Positions 8,586-16,887 of a DNA stretch of 34,084 bases are shown here, in pieces (position 1 is the stretch's first letter; every line of letters starts with the position of its first letter). The DNA is from Treponema sp. (GTDB taxonomy: Bacteria; Spirochaetota; Spirochaetia; Treponematales; Treponemataceae), in assembly GCA_017525605.1 (NCBI GenBank), contig JAFXSM010000015.1, positions 1-34,084 on the forward strand, written 5' to 3'. The position numbers were made by a program, and so were the translations under genes. The notes beneath the pieces were generated by a model that was not told the DNA's origin, made no database searches, and saw only the letters and a program-made list of their open reading frames with translations.

Positions 8586-8625
8586 TACCTCTATTTTCGG
8601 TATTTGAAAAAAGGAGTTTAGGAAA

Positions 8626-9393
8626 ATGTTCTGCTTTGACGCTCATAATCATCTTTGCCACTCATCGTATCCGATTTTTGAAGAAGAAGTCGATTATTTT
8701 TGCATCTCTTCTTTCTGCACGGAAGAAGAGTGGGCGAACTTTCAGCTGCATGACAGGAAGAATGTATTGAAGTCTTTCGGCATTCACCCGCAAATGTTCG
8801 CATCAGCTGGTTTTGCGCAGGTCGATTATGAAAAATCACTGTCGCTGCTTAAAAAATTGCTTTTGAATGACGAGATTTTTGCTGTCGGTGAAATCGGATT
8901 TGATTTTTTCACTGATGAATTCAAAAAGACGAAGAATGAGCAGGAGGAATTCTGGAATATTCAGGTTGAACTTGCATTGGAATTCAAAAAGCCGATTGTC
9001 ATTCATGCAAGGAAGTCGATGGAAAGAATCTTCCTCGATTCTGCCCGGCTGAAAAAGCTTCCTGCCGTAATCTTCCACAGCTTTGCAGGAACGAAAAGGG
9101 ATGCTCTTTCAATTTTGAACCGAAATGTGAACGCGTTCTTCTCGTTCGGAAAGCATCAGATTTTTAACGGCAAGAAAAGCTCTGTTGAGATGCTTGAATC
9201 TTTCTCGGAATTCCCGGAACGAATTTTTGTCGAGACCGACTGTCCGTACCAGACTCTCCGAAACGAAAACGAGACTTTGCCAGAAGAAATCGCCCTCGTC
9301 TACGAAAAGGCAAGGGCGATTTCCGAAACGGATATGTGTTCCCTGACAAAAAAATCATTCGATTTTCTTATGAAATGCTGCAGCTTGCGCTGA
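8626..9393 (+). CDS. TatD-family metal-dependent hydrolase (putative DNase)
   Basis: Amidohydrolase-fold metalloenzyme; characterised TatD proteins are 3'-5' exonucleases. 255 residues, the usual length. Metal ligands are visible: DAHNH (H7, H9), GIHP (52-55), GEIG (E89), IHAR (H127), HSF (H151) and ETDCPY (D205). The ATG at 8626 has GGAG about ten bases upstream. The 3' end overlaps the convergent HPt gene by 26 bp. The exact substrate within the TatD/YcfH group cannot be told from sequence, so no symbol is given. Confidence 0.9.
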   Translation: MFCFDAHNHLCHSSYPIFEEEVDYFCISSFCTEEEWANFQLHDRKNVLKSFGIHPQMFASAGFAQVDYEKSLSLLKKLLLNDEIFAVGEIGFDFFTDEFKKTKNEQEEFWNIQVELALEFKKPIVIHARKSMERIFLDSARLKKLPAVIFHSFAGTKRDALSILNRNVNAFFSFGKHQIFNGKKSSVEMLESFSEFPERIFVETDCPYQTLRNENETLPEEIALVYEKARAISETDMCSLTKKSFDFLMKCCSLR

Positions 9394-9727
9394 AAACTTT
9401 TGCGGCATTCAGTGCTTCTTCGTATTCCCTTGCAACGTCCGCGCAAAGCTCGTCGATGTTTCCGTCCGCTTTGCCTCGGAGCGTGTCCTCAAGTTTCTGA
9501 CCGACGCTAGCAAGCCTTTCCGCGCCGAGCTGCCTGCCTGCTCCTTTTGCCGCGTGGACGTAACTTGCGGCTTCCTTCATTTCTCCTTTTCCGACAAACT
9601 CTTTCAGCTCGTCGATGCTGAATCTCGATTCGTTGATGAACGTGTCAATAAGGACTTTGTAAAGCTCCATGTCGTTGTCAACAAGGTTCAGCCCTTTCTC
9701 TGAATTCAAAATCTGAAGTTCTTCCAT
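9368..9727 (-). CDS. Stand-alone HPt (histidine phosphotransfer) domain protein
   Basis: A 119-residue protein made of one four-helix HPt domain. The phospho-accepting histidine is H58 in VHAAKGAGRQLGA, the typical HxxKGxxxxxGA signature. It would relay phosphate between receiver domains of hybrid kinases and response regulators in the cytoplasm. The start at 9727 (MEELQ) was chosen because GGAGAG lies just upstream with normal spacing; a longer frame reaches back into the fumarase gene but its extra residues are low-complexity and basic. It follows the fumarase gene by 47 bp on the same strand, so they probably share a transcript. No histidine kinase or response regulator gene is nearby. Confidence 0.88.
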   Translation of the reverse strand: MEELQILNSEKGLNLVDNDMELYKVLIDTFINESRFSIDELKEFVGKGEMKEAASYVHAAKGAGRQLGAERLASVGQKLEDTLRGKADGNIDELCADVAREYEEALNAAKVFSASCSIS

Positions 9728-9774
9728 TTTTCTCTCCGTCATTGTTTTTTTTATTTTTCTTTGTTTTTCGTTCG

Positions 9775-11373
9775 CTATTTTTTCAAATTTTCGTAAAAAT
9801 CCTCGCCGTTGTCGTTCGTCACCACGAAGCAAGGAAGGTCTTTGACTTCGACAAGCCTCACGGCTTCCATTCCCAGCTCTTCATAGTCGATGATTTCCTG
9901 CGACAATATGTATTTCGATGCGATGAGGGCTGCGATTCCTCCCGGTGTGCCGAGGTAGAACGCGCCGAATTTCTTGCAGGAGTCCGTCCATTCCCTGCTT
10001 CTGTTTCCCTTTGCGAGTGTGACGAGCGCGGCTCCGTTCTTCATGAGCGGCTCCGCGTATACGTCCATTCGTCCTGCCGTCGTCGGTCCGAAGCTTCCTA
10101 TGACGCTTCCTTCCGGCGTTCTTGCAGGTCCCGCATAGCAAATCGGATATTTCGATGCGTATTCGGGAAGTTTTCCCGTTTCGTCGAGAGTCTTCTTCCA
10201 TCTTGCATGTGCCGCATCCCGTGCAACGAGGATTTTTCCTGACAGCAATATTCTTTCGCCAGGTTTCGCGCCTTTAAGCTGAGAAAGGACTGAACTGATT
10301 CCTTCCGAAGTGCTGATTATGCGGCATTCGTTCGGATTCGCGTTTTCTGCGAATTGCACGATTTCGCTGAATCCTTCTATCTCGCTCGGATTTTGCACTG
10401 TCTTTTCGAGATAAAATCCGCTTTCGGTGACGAATGCCTTGAGGTTTCTGTGCGCGGAACATGAAACTCCGAATGAAATCGGGCAGCTCGCTCCGTGCCG
10501 CGGCAATCTGATTACGACTGCGCTGAGTGCGAACGCTTTTCCGCCGAACTGTGAGCCGTAACCGCTTTCTTCCGCAATCTTCATGGCGATTTCCTCAAGT
10601 TCCCTGTCCCTGAACGCGTTCTCGTTCGGCTCGTGTGTCATGTCGTCGTATGCGCCCATCGTCGCGAGCTTGAGCGTGAGAAGATTCTGCTCCGGACTGA
10701 GCCCGCCTGCGACGATTCCGATTGTGTACGGAGGGCAAGCGGACGTTCCGAATTTCGAAATCTGCTCCTTCATAAGTGCAGTGAATCTTTCTTTTGTGAG
10801 GAAAGCCTTTGTGCCTTGTATGAAACTTGTCTTGTTTGATGATCCGCCGCCTTTCGCGCAGAAAATCATTCCCATCGATTTTTCAGGAAGATTTTTTACG
10901 AAGCCGGGGGTAGGGGCGAGTGAAGCTTTTTCTGAGAATATTGCGACTTGTGCCGGCATGTTGTTTTTCGGGTCGAATTCTTCGTAGAAGTTTTTCGGGA
11001 CGCTTGTAGAAAAACGCAGCTTCTTTTTGTCGTAGATTTTTTTTGCGCCTTCAGACAGTGATTCGTATTCGTCGCCGTCGGATTTGAATCCCTTTTTCTT
11101 CCAGCCGAAGATGTTTGCGATTCCGGTGTCCTGGCAAATCGGAAATTTTCCTTCCGATGCGGTCTGCGCGTTTTTCAGAATGCATGCGCAGACGTATCTG
11201 TCATTGTCGCTTGCACCTTCGGACGATGCCGCCTTTATGACGCTTTCAATGTGCTCTTTTGTAAAAGTGAACGAAAGCCTTGTAAATGCACATTCCGCCG
11301 TTTTCTGCAGAATGTCCTCGCCGTTTTCTTTTGGGAAAAAATCGAAATTGCTGTGAATGTCTGTCTGTTTCAT
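9775..11373 (-). CDS. Fumarate hydratase, class I (iron-sulfur)
   Basis: Interconverts fumarate and malate using an oxygen-sensitive [4Fe-4S] cluster. About 532 residues, similar to E. coli FumA/FumB (548), with alpha and beta parts fused in one chain. Recognisable stretches: CQDTGIANIFGWKKKG near the N-terminus, CAKGGGSSNKT, CPPYTIGIVAGG, GGKAFALSA and, in the C-terminal part, SFGPTTAGRMD and GTPGGIAAL. Conserved cysteines fit cluster ligation. The start at 11373 (MKQTDIHS) was chosen over an upstream in-frame ATG at 11427 because the predicted -10 and -35 lie between them. It suits an anaerobe; this class needs no oxygen-stable partner. An HPt gene follows in the same direction. Confidence 0.95.
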   Translation of the reverse strand: MKQTDIHSNFDFFPKENGEDILQKTAECAFTRLSFTFTKEHIESVIKAASSEGASDNDRYVCACILKNAQTASEGKFPICQDTGIANIFGWKKKGFKSDGDEYESLSEGAKKIYDKKKLRFSTSVPKNFYEEFDPKNNMPAQVAIFSEKASLAPTPGFVKNLPEKSMGMIFCAKGGGSSNKTSFIQGTKAFLTKERFTALMKEQISKFGTSACPPYTIGIVAGGLSPEQNLLTLKLATMGAYDDMTHEPNENAFRDRELEEIAMKIAEESGYGSQFGGKAFALSAVVIRLPRHGASCPISFGVSCSAHRNLKAFVTESGFYLEKTVQNPSEIEGFSEIVQFAENANPNECRIISTSEGISSVLSQLKGAKPGERILLSGKILVARDAAHARWKKTLDETGKLPEYASKYPICYAGPARTPEGSVIGSFGPTTAGRMDVYAEPLMKNGAALVTLAKGNRSREWTDSCKKFGAFYLGTPGGIAALIASKYILSQEIIDYEELGMEAVRLVEVKDLPCFVVTNDNGEDFYENLKK

Positions 11374-11379
11374 ACAATC

Positions 11380-11408
11380 ATTATCATTTTTTGACTGCTT
11401 TTTTTCAA
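11380..11408 (-). promoter_or_regulatory. Predicted fumarase promoter, leaderless geometry
   Basis: Reading the minus strand: TTGAAA (11408-11403), a 17-bp spacer, GATAAT (11385-11380), then six bases and the ATG at 11373. There is no Shine-Dalgarno in the gap. This is the same 17/6 spacing as at lon and at the 29683 gene. Confidence 0.65.
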
Positions 11409-11434
11409 GAAAGGGCAAAAAGCGCAAAGTTATC

Positions 11435-11463
11435 TTTTGTACAAAACCGACGTTATAAAACGT
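11435..11463. repeat. Palindrome pair in the fumarase/outer-membrane-protein divergent region
   Basis: TTTTGTACAAAA (11435-11446) is a perfect 12-bp palindrome, and ACGTT-ATAA-AACGT (11450-11463) is a perfect 5-bp inverted repeat directly after it. They lie between the two divergent promoters, 25-53 bp upstream of the OMP -35 box. They are candidate binding sites for a dimeric regulator; no known consensus was matched. Confidence 0.4.
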
Positions 11464-11487
11464 GTAATAAAAAGTCGTAATTTGCTA

Positions 11488-11518
11488 TTGACAAAAATAT
11501 GCGGGGGGGGGGTAGCGT
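11488..11518 (+). promoter_or_regulatory. Predicted promoter with ten-G homopolymer in the spacer (phase-variable candidate)
   Basis: A perfect -35 TTGACA (11488-11493) is followed by a spacer containing ten consecutive G (11503-11512) and a weak -10-like TAGCGT (11513-11518). Spacing is 19 bp as sequenced; loss of two G would give the optimal 17. It drives the outer-membrane-protein operon. G-tract length is known to modulate promoters of T. pallidum tpr subfamily II genes; the same mechanism here is inference. Confidence 0.7.
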
Positions 11519-11560
11519 TTCTTTAATTAAAATAATTTTTTGTTTTATAAGGAGTTTCTC

Positions 11561-13177
11561 ATGAAAAAATGTGTAACCACTTTGTTCGCACTTGCTGCGA
11601 CGGCAGGAATCGTTTCCGCACTTCCTGATTCAAAAGTGAATGTCGGAACTGCAGGTCTGATTAGCGACGATGCAATCGACAGCCTCAACTTCGGTCTTGA
11701 GGACAAGAAGGGAATCGTTTTCACTGCTACAAATGCAACAAACGTAGAAGCCGGCTGGGGACAGTATCTTTCAGACGCTCTCTGGCTTTCTGTTTATGAT
11801 GGCTACAATTTTAACGGCAGTTCTTCTGAAAAAGAGTCCATCACTCATTCTTACGGAACGACTGACGACGTAAACGTTGATTACATCGACACTGCAAGAA
11901 CATTGACTGTCGGAAGTGGTTCTAAGAACTTCTACAACACTCTTGCATTCGGAATCGCTTTGAATAAGTCAATCGGTTTTCAGCCGTATTGGACTGCTAG
12001 CTGGAATACTTACCAAACACCGTCTACTTTCACGGCTGGTTCTGCACTTGGGGGAACTACAACAACTACAGAATCTTCAACTGAAAGCACACAGACAGGT
12101 ACAAACACAAACACAGAGTACACTGACATCAAAAACAAGACACGTAACAACACTTTCGGCGTTAAATTCAACGGAATCGGAACACCGAAACTTTTGGGCG
12201 ACCGCGAGTTCTATGTCGCGCTCAATGAAATCAGCTTTAATACTAGCGTAACAAAAAGAAGCGGCGACTATTCAACTTCTACAGTTGTAAACGGCACGAC
12301 TACAAGCGACATTTCTGCTGACGGCATTTACAAAACAGCATATTACACTCCGAGCATCGACTTTGAGCTTGGCTTGTTCCTCGGTCAGTTCGGACCTGCA
12401 AAGACTAGCTTCGTTCTCGGAAATGTTTTTGACATGACTTTCGAGGGCAACGAGTCGAACACACACCACACATCTGTGACAAACAATGCTACGACAAGAA
12501 CGACTGTTTCAACTGACTTCGAAAGAAGCTACGGCGACTACTTTGCTTGGCATAACGAAATCGCGCCTAGAGTCGACTTCGACTTTGACTTGAACGAGAG
12601 ACTCACACTCAAGACTCGTGCAAAATTCGCTGTCGGTTTCGGTCACACAACAAACGATGACGACACAACTGATGTCACGACTACAACAACAGCTTACAAC
12701 AAAGAAACCAACACAACTACTGTAACAAGAAGGCATGTAAAGAGCGGTGTTGGTAATCAGAATTCTGATGTTTTCGAAACAACTCTTGCTCCAGAATTCG
12801 ACCTCGGTGTTGTCTATCAGGCGGTTCCTGAAAAGTTCAACATCAACTTTGGACTTGCAGTTGAAACAGGTACTTTCACTTGGACAAAAACAAACAAAAC
12901 AAACGCAAACGAGAACACTGTAACAACAACTACATACACAGACGAGCTTGGAAACACAACAAGCACAACTGCTGTTACTGTAGCAAACGCTGGAACAGGA
13001 ACTGCAGAAACTTCTGAATACTCATTCAATAACGGAACAACTTCTGCATACGTCTACCTTGGCGGAACATGGTTCTTTAGCGAAGACGTTAAGATGGATT
13101 TCTACTACTCGAACAGCGGAACTTCATTCTTCAGCAACACAAACGGATTCGGCATTGATTTCTCAATCCGCTACTAA
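11561..13177 (+). CDS. Predicted outer-membrane beta-barrel protein with Thr-rich loops
   Basis: Exported protein of 538 residues; no named family recognised. A signal peptide (MKKCVTTLFALAATAGIVSA, cut before LPDS) is followed by alternating beta-strand-like segments and ends FGIDFSIRY, with the terminal aromatic residue typical of proteins inserted by BamA. Several predicted loops are extremely Thr-rich (for example around residues 167-200, 370-390 and 445-480). The ATG at 11561 has AAGGAG with six bases spacing. An in-frame ATG at 11540 precedes the Shine-Dalgarno and is unlikely. It is the first gene of an operon with two lipoproteins and lies behind the poly-G promoter, so it may be a variably expressed surface protein or porin. 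The barrel and surface roles are inference from the ends and composition. Confidence 0.8.
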   Translation: MKKCVTTLFALAATAGIVSALPDSKVNVGTAGLISDDAIDSLNFGLEDKKGIVFTATNATNVEAGWGQYLSDALWLSVYDGYNFNGSSSEKESITHSYGTTDDVNVDYIDTARTLTVGSGSKNFYNTLAFGIALNKSIGFQPYWTASWNTYQTPSTFTAGSALGGTTTTTESSTESTQTGTNTNTEYTDIKNKTRNNTFGVKFNGIGTPKLLGDREFYVALNEISFNTSVTKRSGDYSTSTVVNGTTTSDISADGIYKTAYYTPSIDFELGLFLGQFGPAKTSFVLGNVFDMTFEGNESNTHHTSVTNNATTRTTVSTDFERSYGDYFAWHNEIAPRVDFDFDLNERLTLKTRAKFAVGFGHTTNDDDTTDVTTTTTAYNKETNTTTVTRRHVKSGVGNQNSDVFETTLAPEFDLGVVYQAVPEKFNINFGLAVETGTFTWTKTNKTNANENTVTTTTYTDELGNTTSTTAVTVANAGTGTAETSEYSFNNGTTSAYVYLGGTWFFSEDVKMDFYYSNSGTSFFSNTNGFGIDFSIRY

Positions 13178-13201
13178 TTACGGCATAAGGAGTTTATGCG
13201 T

Positions 13202-14764
13202 ATGAAATTGAACAAATTTACAAAAATTGCAGCCCCTGCCGCTGCGATTTTGACAAGCGCTTTGCTTGCAGGCTGCGGTGCCGAAGTTGACGACACCACC
13301 GCAAACTACAGCGAAGCCGAAAAAAACGTCACAACGACAACTGGTAGCACAAGATACGTCGTAAAGAGCGGTTCTGTGTCGGTTGGTTCTGGCTCTGTCG
13401 AAGTCGGCGGTTGGGGCGACGTCAGCTTTACAATCGAAAGCTATGCAAAGCTCGACCTTGGCACGCTCGAAAGCGCAGTCACTTTCTATAGCCTCAAGGA
13501 CAACACAAACGACGCTTCGTATTATCCGATGCACGACAAGGAACTTGAAAAAAAATTCTTGTGGGCTGATGAATCAGAAAATTCAGGAATGATTGAAACA
13601 TCAATCGGCTACGACTTGAATCTCAAAGATGTGACGACAGACAAAATCGCCATCATCGTTGACGCGACAAAACTCAAGGACAAGAGCGGAAATGCAGTTT
13701 TGAACATTGATGACGACGATGTTGCTGGCGAAGAGACTGATAGCTTTGTGGATTACATCACGGCAACAGGCACTGGTGTTACTACGGCTTTGAGTAATAC
13801 TTATTCAGAAAAATTCAACAAGGGATGTAGTGCTTATTTCCCTGGAGTTGGAACTTCTCTTTATTCATCTGACGGCAAATTAACAGGCAAGCTCCGCTTT
13901 ACTACCAATGCTCCTGCAAGTTCTGAACCAGCTGCAACAACAGCTACTTACGATTCATCTTGGGCTTCAACTTTGAACAGCGTCATCTTGTTCCAGACAA
14001 AAGCCGCCGATTCAACAGAGTGGAAAGATGCTGACTTCGCGTTTAAGTATTATGACGCAGATGATACAACAAATACGTACGCTGAAATTGATGCTCATAC
14101 TTGTGTTGCAGACACTCCGGTTCTTCCGGCTGGCACGAAGTATCGCGTTGTCATAAAAACAACGCCGAACCTCGCCGCTCCAAGCTGGTACGAGAAAGTG
14201 TACGGACACAAGGGCTATGTATTCTCTGAATCAAAAGAATACAAAGTTGATGCAGATGACTATACAGGTACTACATACAGCGGAACAAGCACTTTCTTTG
14301 CAGAGTCGCCAAGCTACATCGTTAGCACATACAGCTCAACTGCAACAGAAGCGGCTACTTTTGATCCGCAGAATATTTCTGACAGTACAATCAAAAATGC
14401 TCAGACAGCGCTTCTTTCTGTGACTTTAGACAGAACAAACGGCGTTTATACAGTTACACCAAGCGGTTGCAAAGTTTCTGCTGCTGATGATTTCGTTATT
14501 ACAGATTCAAACAACACAAAACTTGAGCTTGCTTCAACACCGAAAGTTGTCAAAAACTCAGATGGTGAAGTCACAACTGTTTATGTCACACTCAAAAACA
14601 AAAACTTTGCTAAGAAATCTTCTAACACAGTAAAACTTTGGGTTGGACACGGCACAAAACTCAAGGAAAATATCGCTTATCCGAAGCAGCTTGAATTTGG
14701 TAATTACGCGTCAAAAGAAGTTCCGTCTGAAATCAGCGGATATGTTCTCTTGAGCACGAATTAG
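13202..14764 (+). CDS. Predicted lipoprotein, paralogue A of a tandem pair
   Basis: Function unknown. The lipobox LLAGC near the N-terminus marks it as a lipoprotein, about 520 residues. After the cysteine comes a Thr-rich linker (EVDDTTANYSEAEKNVTTTT), then beta-rich sequence with no recognised enzyme motif. A conserved block, VDATKLKDKSGNAVLN then DDDDVAGEETDS, is shared nearly unchanged with the next gene. The start at 13202 has nine bases to AAGGAG (13187-13192); an ATG six bases earlier (13196) would leave only three, so the later one is preferred. It lies 24 bp after the beta-barrel gene and nine bp before its paralogue, all with the same AGGAGTTT ribosome site. Confidence 0.85.
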   Translation: MKLNKFTKIAAPAAAILTSALLAGCGAEVDDTTANYSEAEKNVTTTTGSTRYVVKSGSVSVGSGSVEVGGWGDVSFTIESYAKLDLGTLESAVTFYSLKDNTNDASYYPMHDKELEKKFLWADESENSGMIETSIGYDLNLKDVTTDKIAIIVDATKLKDKSGNAVLNIDDDDVAGEETDSFVDYITATGTGVTTALSNTYSEKFNKGCSAYFPGVGTSLYSSDGKLTGKLRFTTNAPASSEPAATTATYDSSWASTLNSVILFQTKAADSTEWKDADFAFKYYDADDTTNTYAEIDAHTCVADTPVLPAGTKYRVVIKTTPNLAAPSWYEKVYGHKGYVFSESKEYKVDADDYTGTTYSGTSTFFAESPSYIVSTYSSTATEAATFDPQNISDSTIKNAQTALLSVTLDRTNGVYTVTPSGCKVSAADDFVITDSNNTKLELASTPKVVKNSDGEVTTVYVTLKNKNFAKKSSNTVKLWVGHGTKLKENIAYPKQLEFGNYASKEVPSEISGYVLLSTN

Positions 14765-14772
14765 GAGTTTAT

Positions 14773-16731
14773 ATGAAAAAATCAATTATAAACAAAACGC
14801 TTGCCTTTGCTTCTTCGGTATTGCTCGCTTCATGTTTTGTAGCATGCAGCCCGGAAGTAGAGGACACGACTGCAAATTACGCAGAAAAGGAAAAGGCAGT
14901 TACCACAACTACCAGCTCAACCAGCCACGCTGCAAAAGGTGGTAGTGCATATATTTCTGATATTAATGGAACTTCATATAATTCTTGGAGTTCTAGTCTG
15001 ACAATTGCTACTGCCAGCAAAGACACTCAGATTACTGTCAGCATCGAAAGTTATGCAAAGATTGATGAATCAAGCGTATTAAGTGCCGTCGATTTCTACA
15101 CGCTGAGCGACAACACAGAGAACAAGTACTACTATCCTGTACGCGGAAGTGCACTTGGAAAGGATTTGCTCCACACAACGGAACCAAGTTCATACTATGG
15201 AACTACAACTTTCCTCTTCAATGTTGACACGAGTTCTGTAACGACAGACAAAATCGCACTCGTCGTTGACGCAACCAAGCTCAAGGACAGGAGCGGAAAC
15301 GCAGTCCTGAACACAGACGACGACGATGTTGCGGGCGAGGAGACAGACAGCTACATTGACTACATCACAGTTTCCGAGAAATCTGACGGAACAACGGAAA
15401 CGACAGCGTTGAATAACAGATTTGATGAGGAATTTGACAATGCTTATCTTTCATCTTCAGTCTCAAAATCTGATTTGAAAGATGACGACGGAAACTTGAC
15501 TGGTAAAATCCGCTTTACAGTGAGTGCTCCGAAAAAATCGGTTTCGTTCGATGAGTACGGAAATCGAACTTGGACTTACGATGATTCACTTGCTTCTTCT
15601 TTGGCTTCAATCTACAAATTGCAGACAAAGGCTCCGAACGCGACAGCTTGGTCTGACGTTGCTCTTTCGTTCACTTATCACTCGGATTCTGATTCAACGG
15701 GCGTCAATCCTGTTTCTGCAAATACCTACACTGCAGACACTTCCGCGCTTTCTTACGGAACACAGTGGAGGCTCGTCCGCACAAACATTACAAGCGGCTC
15801 TGCTCCTAGTGACTACGCAAAATACTTTGGTCATGCAGGCTACTTCTTCTACTGCGGAAGCAAGGAATATACGGAGATTGTATCTTTTTATGATTCTGCT
15901 TCTAGTAGCTATAAAGAGATTTTCACTTCAACCGTCTACACTGCAAGCCCTGTGAACATCTATGCGTTCGGAACGACGGAAGCTGCAACGACGGACTTCG
16001 ATGCAACAGATGATTACACGGACGATGTTGCAATCTCTGCACAGAATTATTTGCTCAACTTCTCTAAGACTGAGAATGGCAAATGGTGGATAAGTCTTAA
16101 CGATGGCGAGTTTGAATCCGCATCAGATTTCATTGTCACGAATGCAAACAATGCCAGAGTTGACAGCATCGTGAACGTGGTAAAGGGCGGCGACAATAGA
16201 ATCATCGGCGTTGAGATTGCTCTCAAGAACAAGAATGTCGGCGGCAATTACAAAGTCTGGGTCGGAAACGGCACGACCCTCAAGTCAAATCCAGCATATC
16301 CGACACAGAAAAAATTCGGTGTTCCTGCTGACAGCTCAAAGGGCGATGTCGGCGGATATGTGGCACTTTTGAATTTTGAAACTGTCCACAACAGCGCGTC
16401 TTCTGATATTGATGATTTTGTATTGACTAATGTTGAAAGCACAGAATACATCGACTATTACTATTGGTTGGATGCTGGCGATTATTATACAATACAGCTT
16501 GCAAATGGTAATGTAAATTCTTCTCTTCTTACAACAGATTACGCACCAGCCTGTTATTACGGCAGTGTAAAAGTGACAAGCCTTGATGAGTCTTCAAATC
16601 CGTTGGGAGAGTTTTACAATAGTTATAGCTATAGTTTCACAGTTTCTACTAGTGGCATTTACAAAGTTCGCGTGCGAAGTAGATACTCTGGCTATTCTGG
16701 CTACGTCGGCTTCCACATCTACAAGAACTAG
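14773..16731 (+). CDS. Predicted lipoprotein, paralogue B with C-terminal extra domain
   Basis: Function unknown; 652 residues. It aligns along most of its length with the preceding lipoprotein: PEVEDTTANYAEKEKAVTTTT after the cysteine, SIESYAKID, TTDKIALVVDATKLKDRSG, DDDDVAGEETDS, LTGKIRFTVSAP and the final KVWVGNGTTLK block. Two cysteines (21 in LLASC, 25 in FVAC) could be lipidated; C21 fits the lipobox better, C25 aligns with paralogue A. The extra 120 residues at the C-terminus (DAGDYYTIQLANGN through YKVRVRSRYSGYSGYVGFHIYKN in pieces) resemble the jelly-roll PPC-type domain of secreted proteins. GGAG lies five bases before the ATG. It is the last gene of the operon and is followed by a strong terminator. 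Confidence 0.85.
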   Translation: MKKSIINKTLAFASSVLLASCFVACSPEVEDTTANYAEKEKAVTTTTSSTSHAAKGGSAYISDINGTSYNSWSSSLTIATASKDTQITVSIESYAKIDESSVLSAVDFYTLSDNTENKYYYPVRGSALGKDLLHTTEPSSYYGTTTFLFNVDTSSVTTDKIALVVDATKLKDRSGNAVLNTDDDDVAGEETDSYIDYITVSEKSDGTTETTALNNRFDEEFDNAYLSSSVSKSDLKDDDGNLTGKIRFTVSAPKKSVSFDEYGNRTWTYDDSLASSLASIYKLQTKAPNATAWSDVALSFTYHSDSDSTGVNPVSANTYTADTSALSYGTQWRLVRTNITSGSAPSDYAKYFGHAGYFFYCGSKEYTEIVSFYDSASSSYKEIFTSTVYTASPVNIYAFGTTEAATTDFDATDDYTDDVAISAQNYLLNFSKTENGKWWISLNDGEFESASDFIVTNANNARVDSIVNVVKGGDNRIIGVEIALKNKNVGGNYKVWVGNGTTLKSNPAYPTQKKFGVPADSSKGDVGGYVALLNFETVHNSASSDIDDFVLTNVESTEYIDYYYWLDAGDYYTIQLANGNVNSSLLTTDYAPACYYGSVKVTSLDESSNPLGEFYNSYSYSFTVSTSGIYKVRVRSRYSGYSGYVGFHIYKN

Positions 16732-16790
16732 CTGAGCTGAAAAGACTGGTTTTTCGGATTTCCGGTTTGTGAAAAAATCCCCTCCATTTT

Positions 16791-16837
16791 GCTCCTGGCA
16801 ATGCGGAATCGTCACCACATTGCCAGGAGCTTTTTTT
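16791..16837 (+). terminator. Terminator of the surface-protein operon
   Basis: Arms 16791-16803 and 16818-16830 form a perfect 13-bp stem with a 14-nt loop, followed by seven T (16831-16837). The minus strand has no T run after the stem, so it acts on the plus-strand operon only. Confidence 0.92.
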
Positions 16838-16887
16838 ATTTTTCTGTTTCAACAAATCGAATGTCGCGGATTCCGATCAGTTTTAAT

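Noticed and set aside
9728..9832. Longer HPt reading frame starting inside fumarase
   Set aside because: The extra residues are basic and low in complexity, and a good GGAGAG site favours the start at 9727.
11540..11560. ATG at 11540 as start of the barrel protein
   Set aside because: It precedes the AAGGAG ribosome site and would spoil the signal peptide that begins cleanly at 11561.
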